Of a stretch of DNA of 64,000 bases, positions 26,687 through 32,910 are shown piece by piece (position 1 is the stretch's first letter; the number at the start of each line of letters is the position of its first letter). The translations under genes and the position numbers were made by a program. The notes under the pieces were generated by a model. It was not told where the DNA came from. It did no database searches and worked only from the letters and a program-made list of their open reading frames with translations. Source of the stretch: Phycisphaerales bacterium (lineage in GTDB: Bacteria > Planctomycetota > Phycisphaerae > Phycisphaerales > UBA1924); the NCBI GenBank assembly GCA_020847175.1, contig JADLCM010000034.1, positions 62,001 to 126,000 on the forward strand, read 5' to 3'.

Positions 26687-28297
26687 TCATTCATCGGCGC
26701 GCCGGGGGTGTGTGGCGATCCAGTCGCGGACCAGCGCCGACCTGGGCCGGTACGGCGGCGCGGGCCGGGTAAACAGGCGGGTGTGCCCCACGGTGCCCGC
26801 CTGCGGGGTGAAGAGCCATGTGCCGCCCTCGAGCACGTGCCGCCCGATGCGCCCCCCCGCCCCGTCCGTGCCCACGCGGATGCCTTCGGCCCGGTACATC
26901 TCCATCAGGTCCGCAAGGGTGAGTCCCGCGAGATTCCCGGCGCGCTGGTAGTCGGCAAGCACGTCATGGGAGGGCGTGCGGACGTCCCGACCCCCGAGGA
27001 TGTACGGCAGGTCATCGCCGGGCACGTGCTCGTCGATGGCATCGGGGTGGTAGAGCAACCGCCCCTCCCGAGCCCACCGGGCCTCGCCCAACGGCAGGCG
27101 GACATAGCGAACCTGCAGCGCCCCGCGCGGAGGAGAAAGGCCGACGAGCGTCACACCCGAGCCGCGCCCGCCCAGAACCTCGAGTTCAACCGAGGTTCCG
27201 GGCCCTTCGACGCTGACCGGCACGATGTACGTGCGCTGCGCGAACGTATCCACCTGCCGCAGGTCGGCGCTTGATGAGAGCTGGGTGAGTGCGCCGGCCA
27301 GGATCATCGCCAAGCCCGCGAGCTTCGCTTCATCATCGTCGCTCGTCGAGGCCACCACCGCGCCGCCGATGACCAGCCCCTCTCCAACCGCGCGCTTCAC
27401 GCCCCGGGCCGTGCGGAGTTCATCCCACGAATAGCGCCGGCTGAACGGGTTGACGTCCAGCGCCTGGGCGTAGCGTCCCCCCGTCCCGTGAGAGACCCTC
27501 GCCTCGATCCGGCGGTCATCGCCGGGCGTGCGGGCGAGAAAGACCGCCGCCCCGCCGACATCGTCCTTCACCGGGCCGAGCCCTGCGTCGACGATGAAGA
27601 TGGTGTTTGCGCCCTGGCGCAGCGCTCCCGAGATAACACCAAGGTCCGGGTTGATCTCCGCGGCCCGCCGGAGATAGTCCTCGGCCTCCTCGCCGCGGCC
27701 CATGCCGAAGGCCCCGATGCCCGCGAGCGCATAACCGAGCGCAAAGCCGTTGCGCTGCACCGCGTATGCGAAGCCGCTGGGCGGCGCCGGCGAGAGCCCG
27801 CGGAACGCGTCGTACTCATCCAGGAGTTCGAGACTCGAGATCGCCGCGGCGCGGCAGTTGTCAAAGTCGCCGATGCTCGCCTTCTGCACCGCGACGGCGC
27901 AGTACGCCAGGGCCTGCTCGAAGGGTTCTCCCTTGAAGTACGTCACTCCTTCGTACATCACGCGCGAGGCAAGGCGCGCCCCCGCGTTCACATCGCGCAT
28001 GCGCAGGATCTCGTACACCTCGCCAAAGACTGCCTCGCTCTCGGGCGCGAGGCCGTCGGCGAGGTTGGCCATGCCGAGATTGAGGAGCGGCAGCAGTTCG
28101 CGGCCGCTGCCCCGCTGTGCGACTGCTCGCCCCCGGGCATAACCGAACTCACCACGCGCCATCTGATCGCGGAGTGCATAATCCGGCCCACCCCCCGAAC
28201 ACCCGCCCCCGTTCAGCAGAAGCACGAGCAACCCCACGCACGCCCGCAGCCGGCGTGCCGGGCGTTCGGCCCGGAGTTGTTTCCGCGCGCCGCGCAT
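26687..28297 (-). CDS. TPR-type lipoprotein of the LpoB/YcfL cluster (COG3014-like)
   Basis: A 536-residue exported lipoprotein. A basic N-terminus and hydrophobic segment lead to NGGGCSGGG, a plausible lipobox. Residues about 40-230 are helical repeats (AEDYLRRAAEINPDLG, AFGMGRGEEAE). A central conserved IFIVDAGLGPVKDD and a C-terminal beta-rich region with GTSVELEVLGG follow. Gene order and the GPVK motif fit the COG3014 family, which travels with LpoB and YcfL in proteobacteria. The ATG at 28297 lies seven bases after the stop of the upstream gene, so translation is coupled. Confidence 0.65.
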   Translation of the reverse strand: MRGARKQLRAERPARRLRACVGLLVLLLNGGGCSGGGPDYALRDQMARGEFGYARGRAVAQRGSGRELLPLLNLGMANLADGLAPESEAVFGEVYEILRMRDVNAGARLASRVMYEGVTYFKGEPFEQALAYCAVAVQKASIGDFDNCRAAAISSLELLDEYDAFRGLSPAPPSGFAYAVQRNGFALGYALAGIGAFGMGRGEEAEDYLRRAAEINPDLGVISGALRQGANTIFIVDAGLGPVKDDVGGAAVFLARTPGDDRRIEARVSHGTGGRYAQALDVNPFSRRYSWDELRTARGVKRAVGEGLVIGGAVVASTSDDDEAKLAGLAMILAGALTQLSSSADLRQVDTFAQRTYIVPVSVEGPGTSVELEVLGGRGSGVTLVGLSPPRGALQVRYVRLPLGEARWAREGRLLYHPDAIDEHVPGDDLPYILGGRDVRTPSHDVLADYQRAGNLAGLTLADLMEMYRAEGIRVGTDGAGGRIGRHVLEGGTWLFTPQAGTVGHTRLFTRPAPPYRPRSALVRDWIATHPRRADE

Positions 28298-28304
28298 GCG
28301 CCGA

Positions 28305-28910
28305 TCAGTCCCACGCGCGCCCGCGCGCGGCCCGCTTGAAGGTGTACTCCCCGTTCCACACCTCCGTGCCCGTGCGCAGGTCGGTGATGGCGTAGAACAC
28401 GACATAGGCATCAGTCCGGTCGAGCCCGGCGGTCCGCGTGATGGAACGGAACTCGGCGCGCATCTGGTGGGTGGGGGCTCGCCCCGGGTCCTGGGGCACT
28501 TCGCCGGGATCATCTCCCATCACGCGGCGCCAGGTCTCAGCAGGAATCACGAACGCAATGTTGCGCTCGCGGCTCAGGCTCAGCATGGGCAGACCCGACC
28601 GCACGCGCTGCACGATGTACCAGCGCTCCGACTCCGAGATCACATCGCTGGAGAGGTTCACGGCCTTGTCGATGGAGACCGTCCAGGGTTCACTCGCCGC
28701 ATCACGCCCGGCCAGGAAGCTCGCGGACCGCAGGTCCGCCGCAATCGCCGCGGTCGTGGCCTCGAAATCGTCGACGCGCAGGCGTGTCGAACCTCCGGGG
28801 CCGGCGCACCCGCCGGCGCCTGACATGAGGCACACGCCCAACGCGGCTGCGGGCCATGCGTTGGCGAGACCGGCCGCCGCCCGCCGCGCTTTCATCGCCA
28901 CCCCGCCCAT
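28305..28910 (-). CDS. LpoB-like (penicillin-binding-protein activator family) lipoprotein, second copy
   Basis: A 201-residue lipoprotein with lipobox SGAGGC near residue 35. The mature part has RVDDFEATTAAIAADLRSASFL, a conserved I-D-K-A-V-N beginning, and TDAYVVFYAITDLRTGTEVWNGEYTFKR at the end, the same closing motif as the upstream LpoB-like gene and as LpoB/CsgG-type proteins. E. coli LpoB reaches through the peptidoglycan to activate PBP1B. I choose the ATG at 28910, which follows AGGAG; a GTG at 28919 and an ATG at 28895 are alternatives. Confidence 0.7.
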   Translation of the reverse strand: MGGVAMKARRAAAGLANAWPAAALGVCLMSGAGGCAGPGGSTRLRVDDFEATTAAIAADLRSASFLAGRDAASEPWTVSIDKAVNLSSDVISESERWYIVQRVRSGLPMLSLSRERNIAFVIPAETWRRVMGDDPGEVPQDPGRAPTHQMRAEFRSITRTAGLDRTDAYVVFYAITDLRTGTEVWNGEYTFKRAARGRAWD

Positions 28911-29009
28911 GATCCTCACTCCTGCCGCACCTGCGTACGGACCTCACTCGCGCGAGCCGGCGTCGAACCGAATCACGCAGAGCGACCCTCGTCGCGACCA
29001 GGCCGGCGC

Positions 29010-29600
29010 TCAATATCGCCCGTAGCGCTTACCCTCGTAGTCCCGCGTCCAGACGATCTCGCCCGTGCGGAAGTTCACGAGCTCGTACGTGATCATGTAC
29101 AGGTGGGTATCGCCCCGGCTGATCCGGTACATCGTGCCGTTGAGCAGGTAGGTGTGATCCTCATCGAATCGCTGCTGCTCAACCGGCGTGTTGACTTCGC
29201 GCCGGCGCAGTTCGTCGAGATGTGCCCGGCTGATGAGAAACCGGAAGTTGTTGTTGAACGTCTCGCTTTGCATGAGCGTGACCTGCATCTTCTTGCGGAT
29301 CGCCTCAAACTCGGTACTGGAGATGATGTCAGTCCGGTTGTAGATGTCGCCGAAGAGAATGGTCGCCCGGTAAGGCAGGTTGGCGAACGCCGGCACCCCG
29401 GGCAGATCACGCACCAAAGCCTGACACCACACATCGACGAATGACAGGTAGTCGTCGGGCAAGGGGCGCGCATCGCCCGCCTCGGCGGGGGTGCTCCACC
29501 CGGCGGGGACTCGCCCGGAACTGGTGCCCGTGGGCGGCGCCTGGCACCCGCCCAGCACAAACCCCAGGCTCGCCACGATTGCCGCACCGCTCCGGACCAT
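29010..29600 (-). CDS. LpoB-like (penicillin-binding-protein activator family) lipoprotein, first copy
   Basis: A 196-residue lipoprotein: lipobox VLGGC (Cys19), a short Pro/Gly-rich linker, then the LpoB fold with FVDVWCQALVRDLPG, TILFGDIYNRTDIISST, EAIRKKMQ and the final YELVNFRTGEIVWTRDYEGKRY. AAGGAGG stands six bases before the ATG, one of the best ribosome sites in the window. A TTGGCG-17-TAACAT promoter lies 46 to 74 bases upstream. It heads a four-gene operon. Two divergent copies in tandem may activate different synthases or act together; no PBP gene is in the window. Confidence 0.8.
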   Translation of the reverse strand: MVRSGAAIVASLGFVLGGCQAPPTGTSSGRVPAGWSTPAEAGDARPLPDDYLSFVDVWCQALVRDLPGVPAFANLPYRATILFGDIYNRTDIISSTEFEAIRKKMQVTLMQSETFNNNFRFLISRAHLDELRRREVNTPVEQQRFDEDHTYLLNGTMYRISRGDTHLYMITYELVNFRTGEIVWTRDYEGKRYGRY

Positions 29601-29645
29601 GTTCACCCTCCTTCGGGGGCACCGAGCGTCCGGCGCCCGCATCCG

Positions 29646-29674
29646 ATGTTAGCGTTCACAAACTCCTGCGCCAA
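29646..29674 (-). promoter_or_regulatory. promoter of the LpoB-like operon
   Basis: On the minus strand TTGGCG (29674-29669), 17 bases, TAACAT (29651-29646). The predicted leader is about 40 bases and holds AAGGAGG. Confidence 0.55.
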
Positions 29675-29874
29675 GACCGTCGTTCCGGGTGGCGCCCTGA
29701 CAGTTTCGTCCGGTCCGGCTTCAGCGTGACCCCACGCTGCTCCCGTCCGACGCGACCCGAGCGACTGGTCGGGGCCTCTGCGACACCCCTCAAGACAGGC
29801 GCGGCCTGACTCCTCGCGCGTCACGGCATTGTCACCAGCCGCGCTCCAGGCCGACGCGCCGCGGCACTCCAACA

Positions 29875-29938
29875 TGGCCCCGGTGGGAGTCGAACCCACA
29901 TGCCCTTTCGGGCCGCGGATTTTAAGTCCGCTGCGTCT
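29875..29938 (-). tRNA. tRNA-Leu(TAA) 3' fragment, remnant left by integration
   Basis: The minus strand carries the T arm, variable arm (GCCC-GAAA-GGGC), the complete anticodon arm with anticodon TAA, and the 3' acceptor strand of a tRNA-Leu, but the 5' acceptor strand and most of the D arm are missing. Its anticodon stem is perfectly paired, unlike the intact copy at 33705. It is most simply the original chromosomal 3' end, displaced when the island inserted. Confidence 0.85.
29919..29938. repeat. attachment-site repeat, left copy (20 bp)
   Basis: Twenty bases identical to 33752-33771, covering the anticodon loop and 5' side of the anticodon arm of tRNA-Leu. It marks the left boundary of the island. 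Confidence 0.8.
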
Positions 29939-31118
29939 TCCCCAGTGCGTCGAACCCAGTGAGGCTGCCGCCTGCGCCATAGTCGCTCTCGACCAAGGTG
30001 GCAGCTTGCTCCATGAGCCGCTCCCGCTCTGCCTTGGGCAGCTTCATGAGGGTTCTCGCATCCATGCTGCTGGGAACAGAAGGACGCTCTTCAGTCAGGT
30101 CCTGAAGGGCACTCGGACAAATCCGCTCGGCTTGGGTGCGCGTCAACAGCCCTTCGGCCAAAGACCGCACGGTCAACTGACGCAGGCGGAGCGGTTGCTC
30201 GCGACCAACAAACTTCACCGGCTCCTCCTTTCGCCAACCCTTCGCACTCAACTCCGCAAAGAGTGTTCGAGCGTGTGGCTCGTCGATGATTGCCAGATCG
30301 GAAGCGCGGAAAATCCACGCGGCCATGCTCAAGCCATGCTTGAGTTTCAGCATCGCCAACTCGCGAAAATCCAGGTGCCGACGCTTCTCGCCTAGCTCCC
30401 GTCGTGCAGTGCTCGCTGGGACCAGAAAGGCGGCAGCGAATCGGTGGGCGAGTCGCTCTTCTGTCTTCGCGTCCACCTTGCCAACGTCCATGAACAGGTG
30501 CCCCAACTCGTGAGCGAGGCTGAATCGCCGCCTGTCATCGGACACGCTCGAACTCACCACAACGACAGGAGTAGAGTCATCAGCCCAGCCCGACAGCCCG
30601 TCGAACAAATCCTCTTGGCCGCCCATTTCAAGGACGATGCCTCCGCTGTCTTCGATGGCCGTGGTGACGCTCTCGATGGGCTGATCGCCGAGGCGCCACT
30701 GATCGCGGAGTGAGCTGGCCGCTTTCTCTACGTCCACAACACTCCGCACTTTGATCTTCTCGGGCGTTGACGGAACGCGAGATGGTTCCAGGGCGCGGCA
30801 AAGAGTCACGAACGCTTCGACTTGGGAAGCCGCAATGGTCTTGATCTGCTCCTCCTGGGTCTTGCCGAGCGACTTTGCTTTTCTGAACGCAAGCCACTCA
30901 ACCCGCACATGGGGAGATTCGAGAAAAAAGTCGGCGGTGACGCCGAAGATTCGGGCCAAGGAGCGAAGCAGTGTCGGCTTTGGCGTGCTGCCTCCACGCT
31001 CGTACTTCGACAGCCCCGCTTTTGTCAGCGGCTGTTCGAGCTCGGCGAGCGCGGCGACGACTTCGTCCTGGGTCATCCCGGCTGCGATTCTGGCTTGCTT
31101 GATGCGTTCTCCGATCAT
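29922..31118 (-). CDS. HTH (XRE) - ImmA/IrrE metallopeptidase regulator
   Basis: A 398-residue protein. Residues 1-65 form an XRE-type helix-turn-helix (ERIKQARIAAGMTQDEVV...KYERG). The middle has the zinc peptidase motif HELGH (203-207) with the downstream LAHRFAAAFLVPA, as in ImmA of ICEBs1 and IrrE/DdrO peptidases. ImmA-type enzymes cut a phage-like repressor to trigger induction; here DNA-binding and protease parts are fused. The stop codon TAA lies inside the tRNA-Leu repeat, so the last residues (GKTQRT) are read from tRNA sequence. The ATG at 31118 is 48 bases downstream of a consensus promoter overlapped by repeats. Confidence 0.9.
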   Translation of the reverse strand: MIGERIKQARIAAGMTQDEVVAALAELEQPLTKAGLSKYERGGSTPKPTLLRSLARIFGVTADFFLESPHVRVEWLAFRKAKSLGKTQEEQIKTIAASQVEAFVTLCRALEPSRVPSTPEKIKVRSVVDVEKAASSLRDQWRLGDQPIESVTTAIEDSGGIVLEMGGQEDLFDGLSGWADDSTPVVVVSSSVSDDRRRFSLAHELGHLFMDVGKVDAKTEERLAHRFAAAFLVPASTARRELGEKRRHLDFRELAMLKLKHGLSMAAWIFRASDLAIIDEPHARTLFAELSAKGWRKEEPVKFVGREQPLRLRQLTVRSLAEGLLTRTQAERICPSALQDLTEERPSVPSSMDARTLMKLPKAERERLMEQAATLVESDYGAGGSLTGFDALGKTQRT

Positions 31119-31130
31119 CTCGTCCCTTTT

Positions 31131-31202
31131 GTTGACAGGAACAGTATAGGCCCATATTCTGTCTACGTTGACAGAATACGACAGTTTCCTGATTCTGTCA
31201 AC
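31131..31202. promoter_or_regulatory. near-symmetric face-to-face promoter/operator between HTH-ImmA and HNH genes
   Basis: A 72-bp segment close to its own reverse complement. On the plus strand TTGACA (31132-31137), 17 bases, TATTCT (31155-31160) points to the HNH gene. On the minus strand TTGACA (31201-31196), 17 bases, TATTCT (31178-31173) points to the regulator. Four copies of a GTTGACAGAAT-like half-site lie at 31131-31140, 31156-31163, 31167-31177 and 31192-31202; the last two form a perfect 11-bp inverted repeat and the middle two share 8-bp arms. The predicted start points are adjacent (about 31166/31167), so each transcript runs through the other promoter. Confidence 0.8.
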
Positions 31203-31276
31203 ATCGGCTGGAATTGTCCGCTCCCTAAAGCCGATTTTCGCTGGGGTTTCCGGCAAATGCCACCTGGAGAGCCGAA

Positions 31277-31696
31277 ATGGCCTGGACAGAAGAACAGCTG
31301 GGAGCAATCTACGACCGCACTTCCGGTTATTGCCACTTGTGCTCGAAGAAGCTCGCCTACTCGAACTACGCCGACCATGGCCGAAAAGGGGCATGGGAGG
31401 TCGAGCACTCCGTTCCGAGGGCCTGCGGGGGCACAGAACGGATGAACAACCTCTACGCGGCCTGCATCCCTTGTAACCGTGGCAAGCAGGCCCGCTCGAC
31501 TCGCTCATGCCGTGCTGAGAACGGACGCAGTCGAGCTCCACTCAACCGAAGGGCGAGGAAGACGGTGAGGACTCAGAGTGCGCTGGCGGGCGCCGGACTG
31601 GGAGCTCTGCTCGGCTCAGCATTCGGTCCCCTTGGAGTCGTTGTCGGCGGGGCGTTGGGGGCACACTTGGGACATAAAGAGAATCCCGACCGGTGA
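31277..31696 (+). CDS. HNH endonuclease with C-terminal glycine zipper
   Basis: A 139-residue protein. The nuclease part has zinc-type CHLC (19-22) and CIPC (63-66), the core EVEHSVPRACGG with His44, NNLYAAC, and Asn67 in PCNRGK. After a basic linker, residues about 103-130 are a glycine zipper (GAGLGALLG, PLGVVVGGALGAHLG) that could cross or oligomerise in a membrane. GGAG precedes the ATG. It is divergent from the HTH-ImmA gene and shares its operator. It could be a defence or toxin-like nuclease controlled by the regulator; that is inference. Confidence 0.82.
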   Translation: MAWTEEQLGAIYDRTSGYCHLCSKKLAYSNYADHGRKGAWEVEHSVPRACGGTERMNNLYAACIPCNRGKQARSTRSCRAENGRSRAPLNRRARKTVRTQSALAGAGLGALLGSAFGPLGVVVGGALGAHLGHKENPDR

Positions 31697-31752
31697 AGCG
31701 CCGCGCCGTGCCCATCGCTGAATGCCTAGGCTAGAACTTCGATCGGAAAACG

Positions 31753-31792
31753 GGAGAGAACCCAGACCACGCTCATGACCTGGGTTCTCTCC
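31753..31792. terminator. strong hairpin between convergent HNH and toxin genes
   Basis: GGAGAGAACCCAG (31753-31765) pairs perfectly with CTGGGTTCTCTCC (31780-31792): a 13-bp stem and 14-base loop. No T run follows on either side, so bidirectional termination is likely but not certain. Confidence 0.55.
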
Positions 31793-31802
31793 GGCCTTCG
31801 CT

Positions 31803-31832
31803 TGTCAGAAAAACGTATCCGCTTTTCTGACA
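31803..31832. repeat. 10-bp perfect inverted repeat
   Basis: TGTCAGAAAA (31803-31812), 10-base spacer, TTTTCTGACA (31823-31832). It lies just downstream of the 13-bp hairpin. In the plus direction the TTTTC could aid termination; in sequence it also resembles the TGACAGAAT half-sites of the island switch. Confidence 0.5.
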
Positions 31833-31888
31833 GTTAGACAGATGGCAGCGCCTGACGCCGTCACTCGATGAACGAAGTCCCCAGCCGC

Positions 31889-32239
31889 TTACGGATGAGG
31901 AGTGATCGCGATCAGCGTGATCTCGCCTTTCCCCGGCCCGTAGCACCAGAACAGTCGGTACGCACCCGGCGTGCGGTTCTGGACATACGCCTCAAACACC
32001 TTCCCCTTCTTGTCGTAGGGGTTCTCGATGGAGTCGTATTCGTGAGTGTGAAGGCTGGGGTGCTTCGGATTCTCTAGCAGCAGCCGCACGCACTTCTCGG
32101 CCTGCTTGAAGAGTCCTTCCCCCTTGGAGGCTTTGGCCTTCTTGTTCTTCTGGCGGTTCCGGAAAGATGCCACCGCCGAAGCCTGAAGCTCGCGGAACGT
32201 GGCATCCGCCTCGTCGGTCCACTTCGGCGTGAAGGCCAT
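31889..32239 (-). CDS. RelE/ParE-like toxin
   Basis: A small basic protein of 116 residues. The opening KWTDEADATFRELQ and the closing YRLFWCYGPGKGEITLIAITPH are typical of RelE/ParE-superfamily toxins, with a Lys-rich middle (NRQKNKKAKASK) longer than usual. RelE members cut mRNA on the ribosome and ParE members poison gyrase; the sequence does not decide between them. Its ATG overlaps the antitoxin stop by one base (TGATG), the usual toxin-antitoxin arrangement. The gene is convergent with the HNH gene. Confidence 0.7.
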   Translation of the reverse strand: MAFTPKWTDEADATFRELQASAVASFRNRQKNKKAKASKGEGLFKQAEKCVRLLLENPKHPSLHTHEYDSIENPYDKKGKVFEAYVQNRTPGAYRLFWCYGPGKGEITLIAITPHP

Positions 32240-32523
32240 CAGTCGTCCTGGAGTTGGTCGGCAAGTGCTTTGGCCGAATCGAGGTCCGGGCCGTTCTTCG
32301 CGAACCTCCCGGCCTTGGCCTGCTTGAGGCCACGTCGAACGGAGCCCAAGGCCTTTTCGTTCTCGTACAGCCAGGCCTCACCTTCCGGGATGACGCGAGC
32401 CAGCCGCAGCACGATCTCGTCACCACGCTGCTCAACCAGCATGGTGCGATTCCTGAACGAATCTCCGAGCGTGATGCGCCCCTTGGAGTCGGTGTTCTTG
32501 GTGAGTGTGCTCGTCCTTGCCAT
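32239..32523 (-). CDS. AbrB/MazE-like antitoxin
   Basis: A 94-residue protein. Residues about 8-50 resemble an AbrB/SpoVT swapped-hairpin DNA-binding domain (SKGRITLGDSFRNRTMLVEQRGDEIVLRL); the acidic/helical C-terminus (DLDSAKALADQLQDD) would bind the toxin. The ATG at 32523 is chosen because a GATACT -10 lies six bases upstream with TTGACC 17 bases further, implying a leaderless message. A paired repeat over this promoter fits autoregulation. An upstream ATG at 32541 would lie within the promoter. Confidence 0.7.
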   Translation of the reverse strand: MARTSTLTKNTDSKGRITLGDSFRNRTMLVEQRGDEIVLRLARVIPEGEAWLYENEKALGSVRRGLKQAKAGRFAKNGPDLDSAKALADQLQDD

Positions 32524-32529
32524 GCAACA

Positions 32530-32571
32530 AGTATCGCCCACTTTCCCACTGTGGTCAAGTGGGATTGTGGG
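32530..32571 (-). promoter_or_regulatory. promoter and operator of the toxin-antitoxin pair
   Basis: On the minus strand TTGACC (32558-32553), 17 bases, GATACT (32535-32530). Overlapping it, CCCACTTTCCCAC (32537-32549) and GTGGGATTGTGGG (32559-32571) are inverted copies matching at 11 of 13 positions. Confidence 0.65.
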
Positions 32572-32580
32572 AAAAAGGAC

Positions 32581-32910
32581 TTATCGGTCACTTGAAAGCC
32601 TTTCCAGTCCCAGGGAGCATGCGATAAGTTCCCGAACTCGCTCGGGATCCTCCCAGGTGTCCACCTTCGCTGGGACTTCGGACAGTCCCCTCTCTCTGGG
32701 CCCTTCTTCGCAGGCTCTTCTCAAGGCTCTTCGGGCCAGGTCCTCGTCCCGAAGAGACAGATGATGCCAGAGTCCCCGTCGAACAATGGCCGCGAACAGC
32801 CCGGCTGGGTTTCGTCGCCCGTGGGTCAACGCGTGCTGCCGCTGGATGGTCAAGGACCGCAGGGCCACGTTCTCTCCCGTGTCGCACATGGACATCTTGA
32901 ACGTGCTCAC
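32581..32910 (-). pseudogene. gene fragment of unknown function, antisense to the integrase start
   Basis: An open frame of 109 codons without recognised domains. The middle (NPAGLFAAIVRRGLWHHLSLRDEDLARRALRR) looks like the helical C-terminal end of a larger protein. Its first residues come from the antisense of the integrase, near where homology of the integrase to its family should continue upstream but does not. I infer that a deletion joined the 3' part of this gene to the interior of the integrase gene. It could also be a genuine small gene. Confidence 0.4.

Noticed and set aside
29875..29944. A second functional tRNA-Leu gene
   Set aside because: The 5' acceptor strand and D arm are absent; only the 3' part is present.
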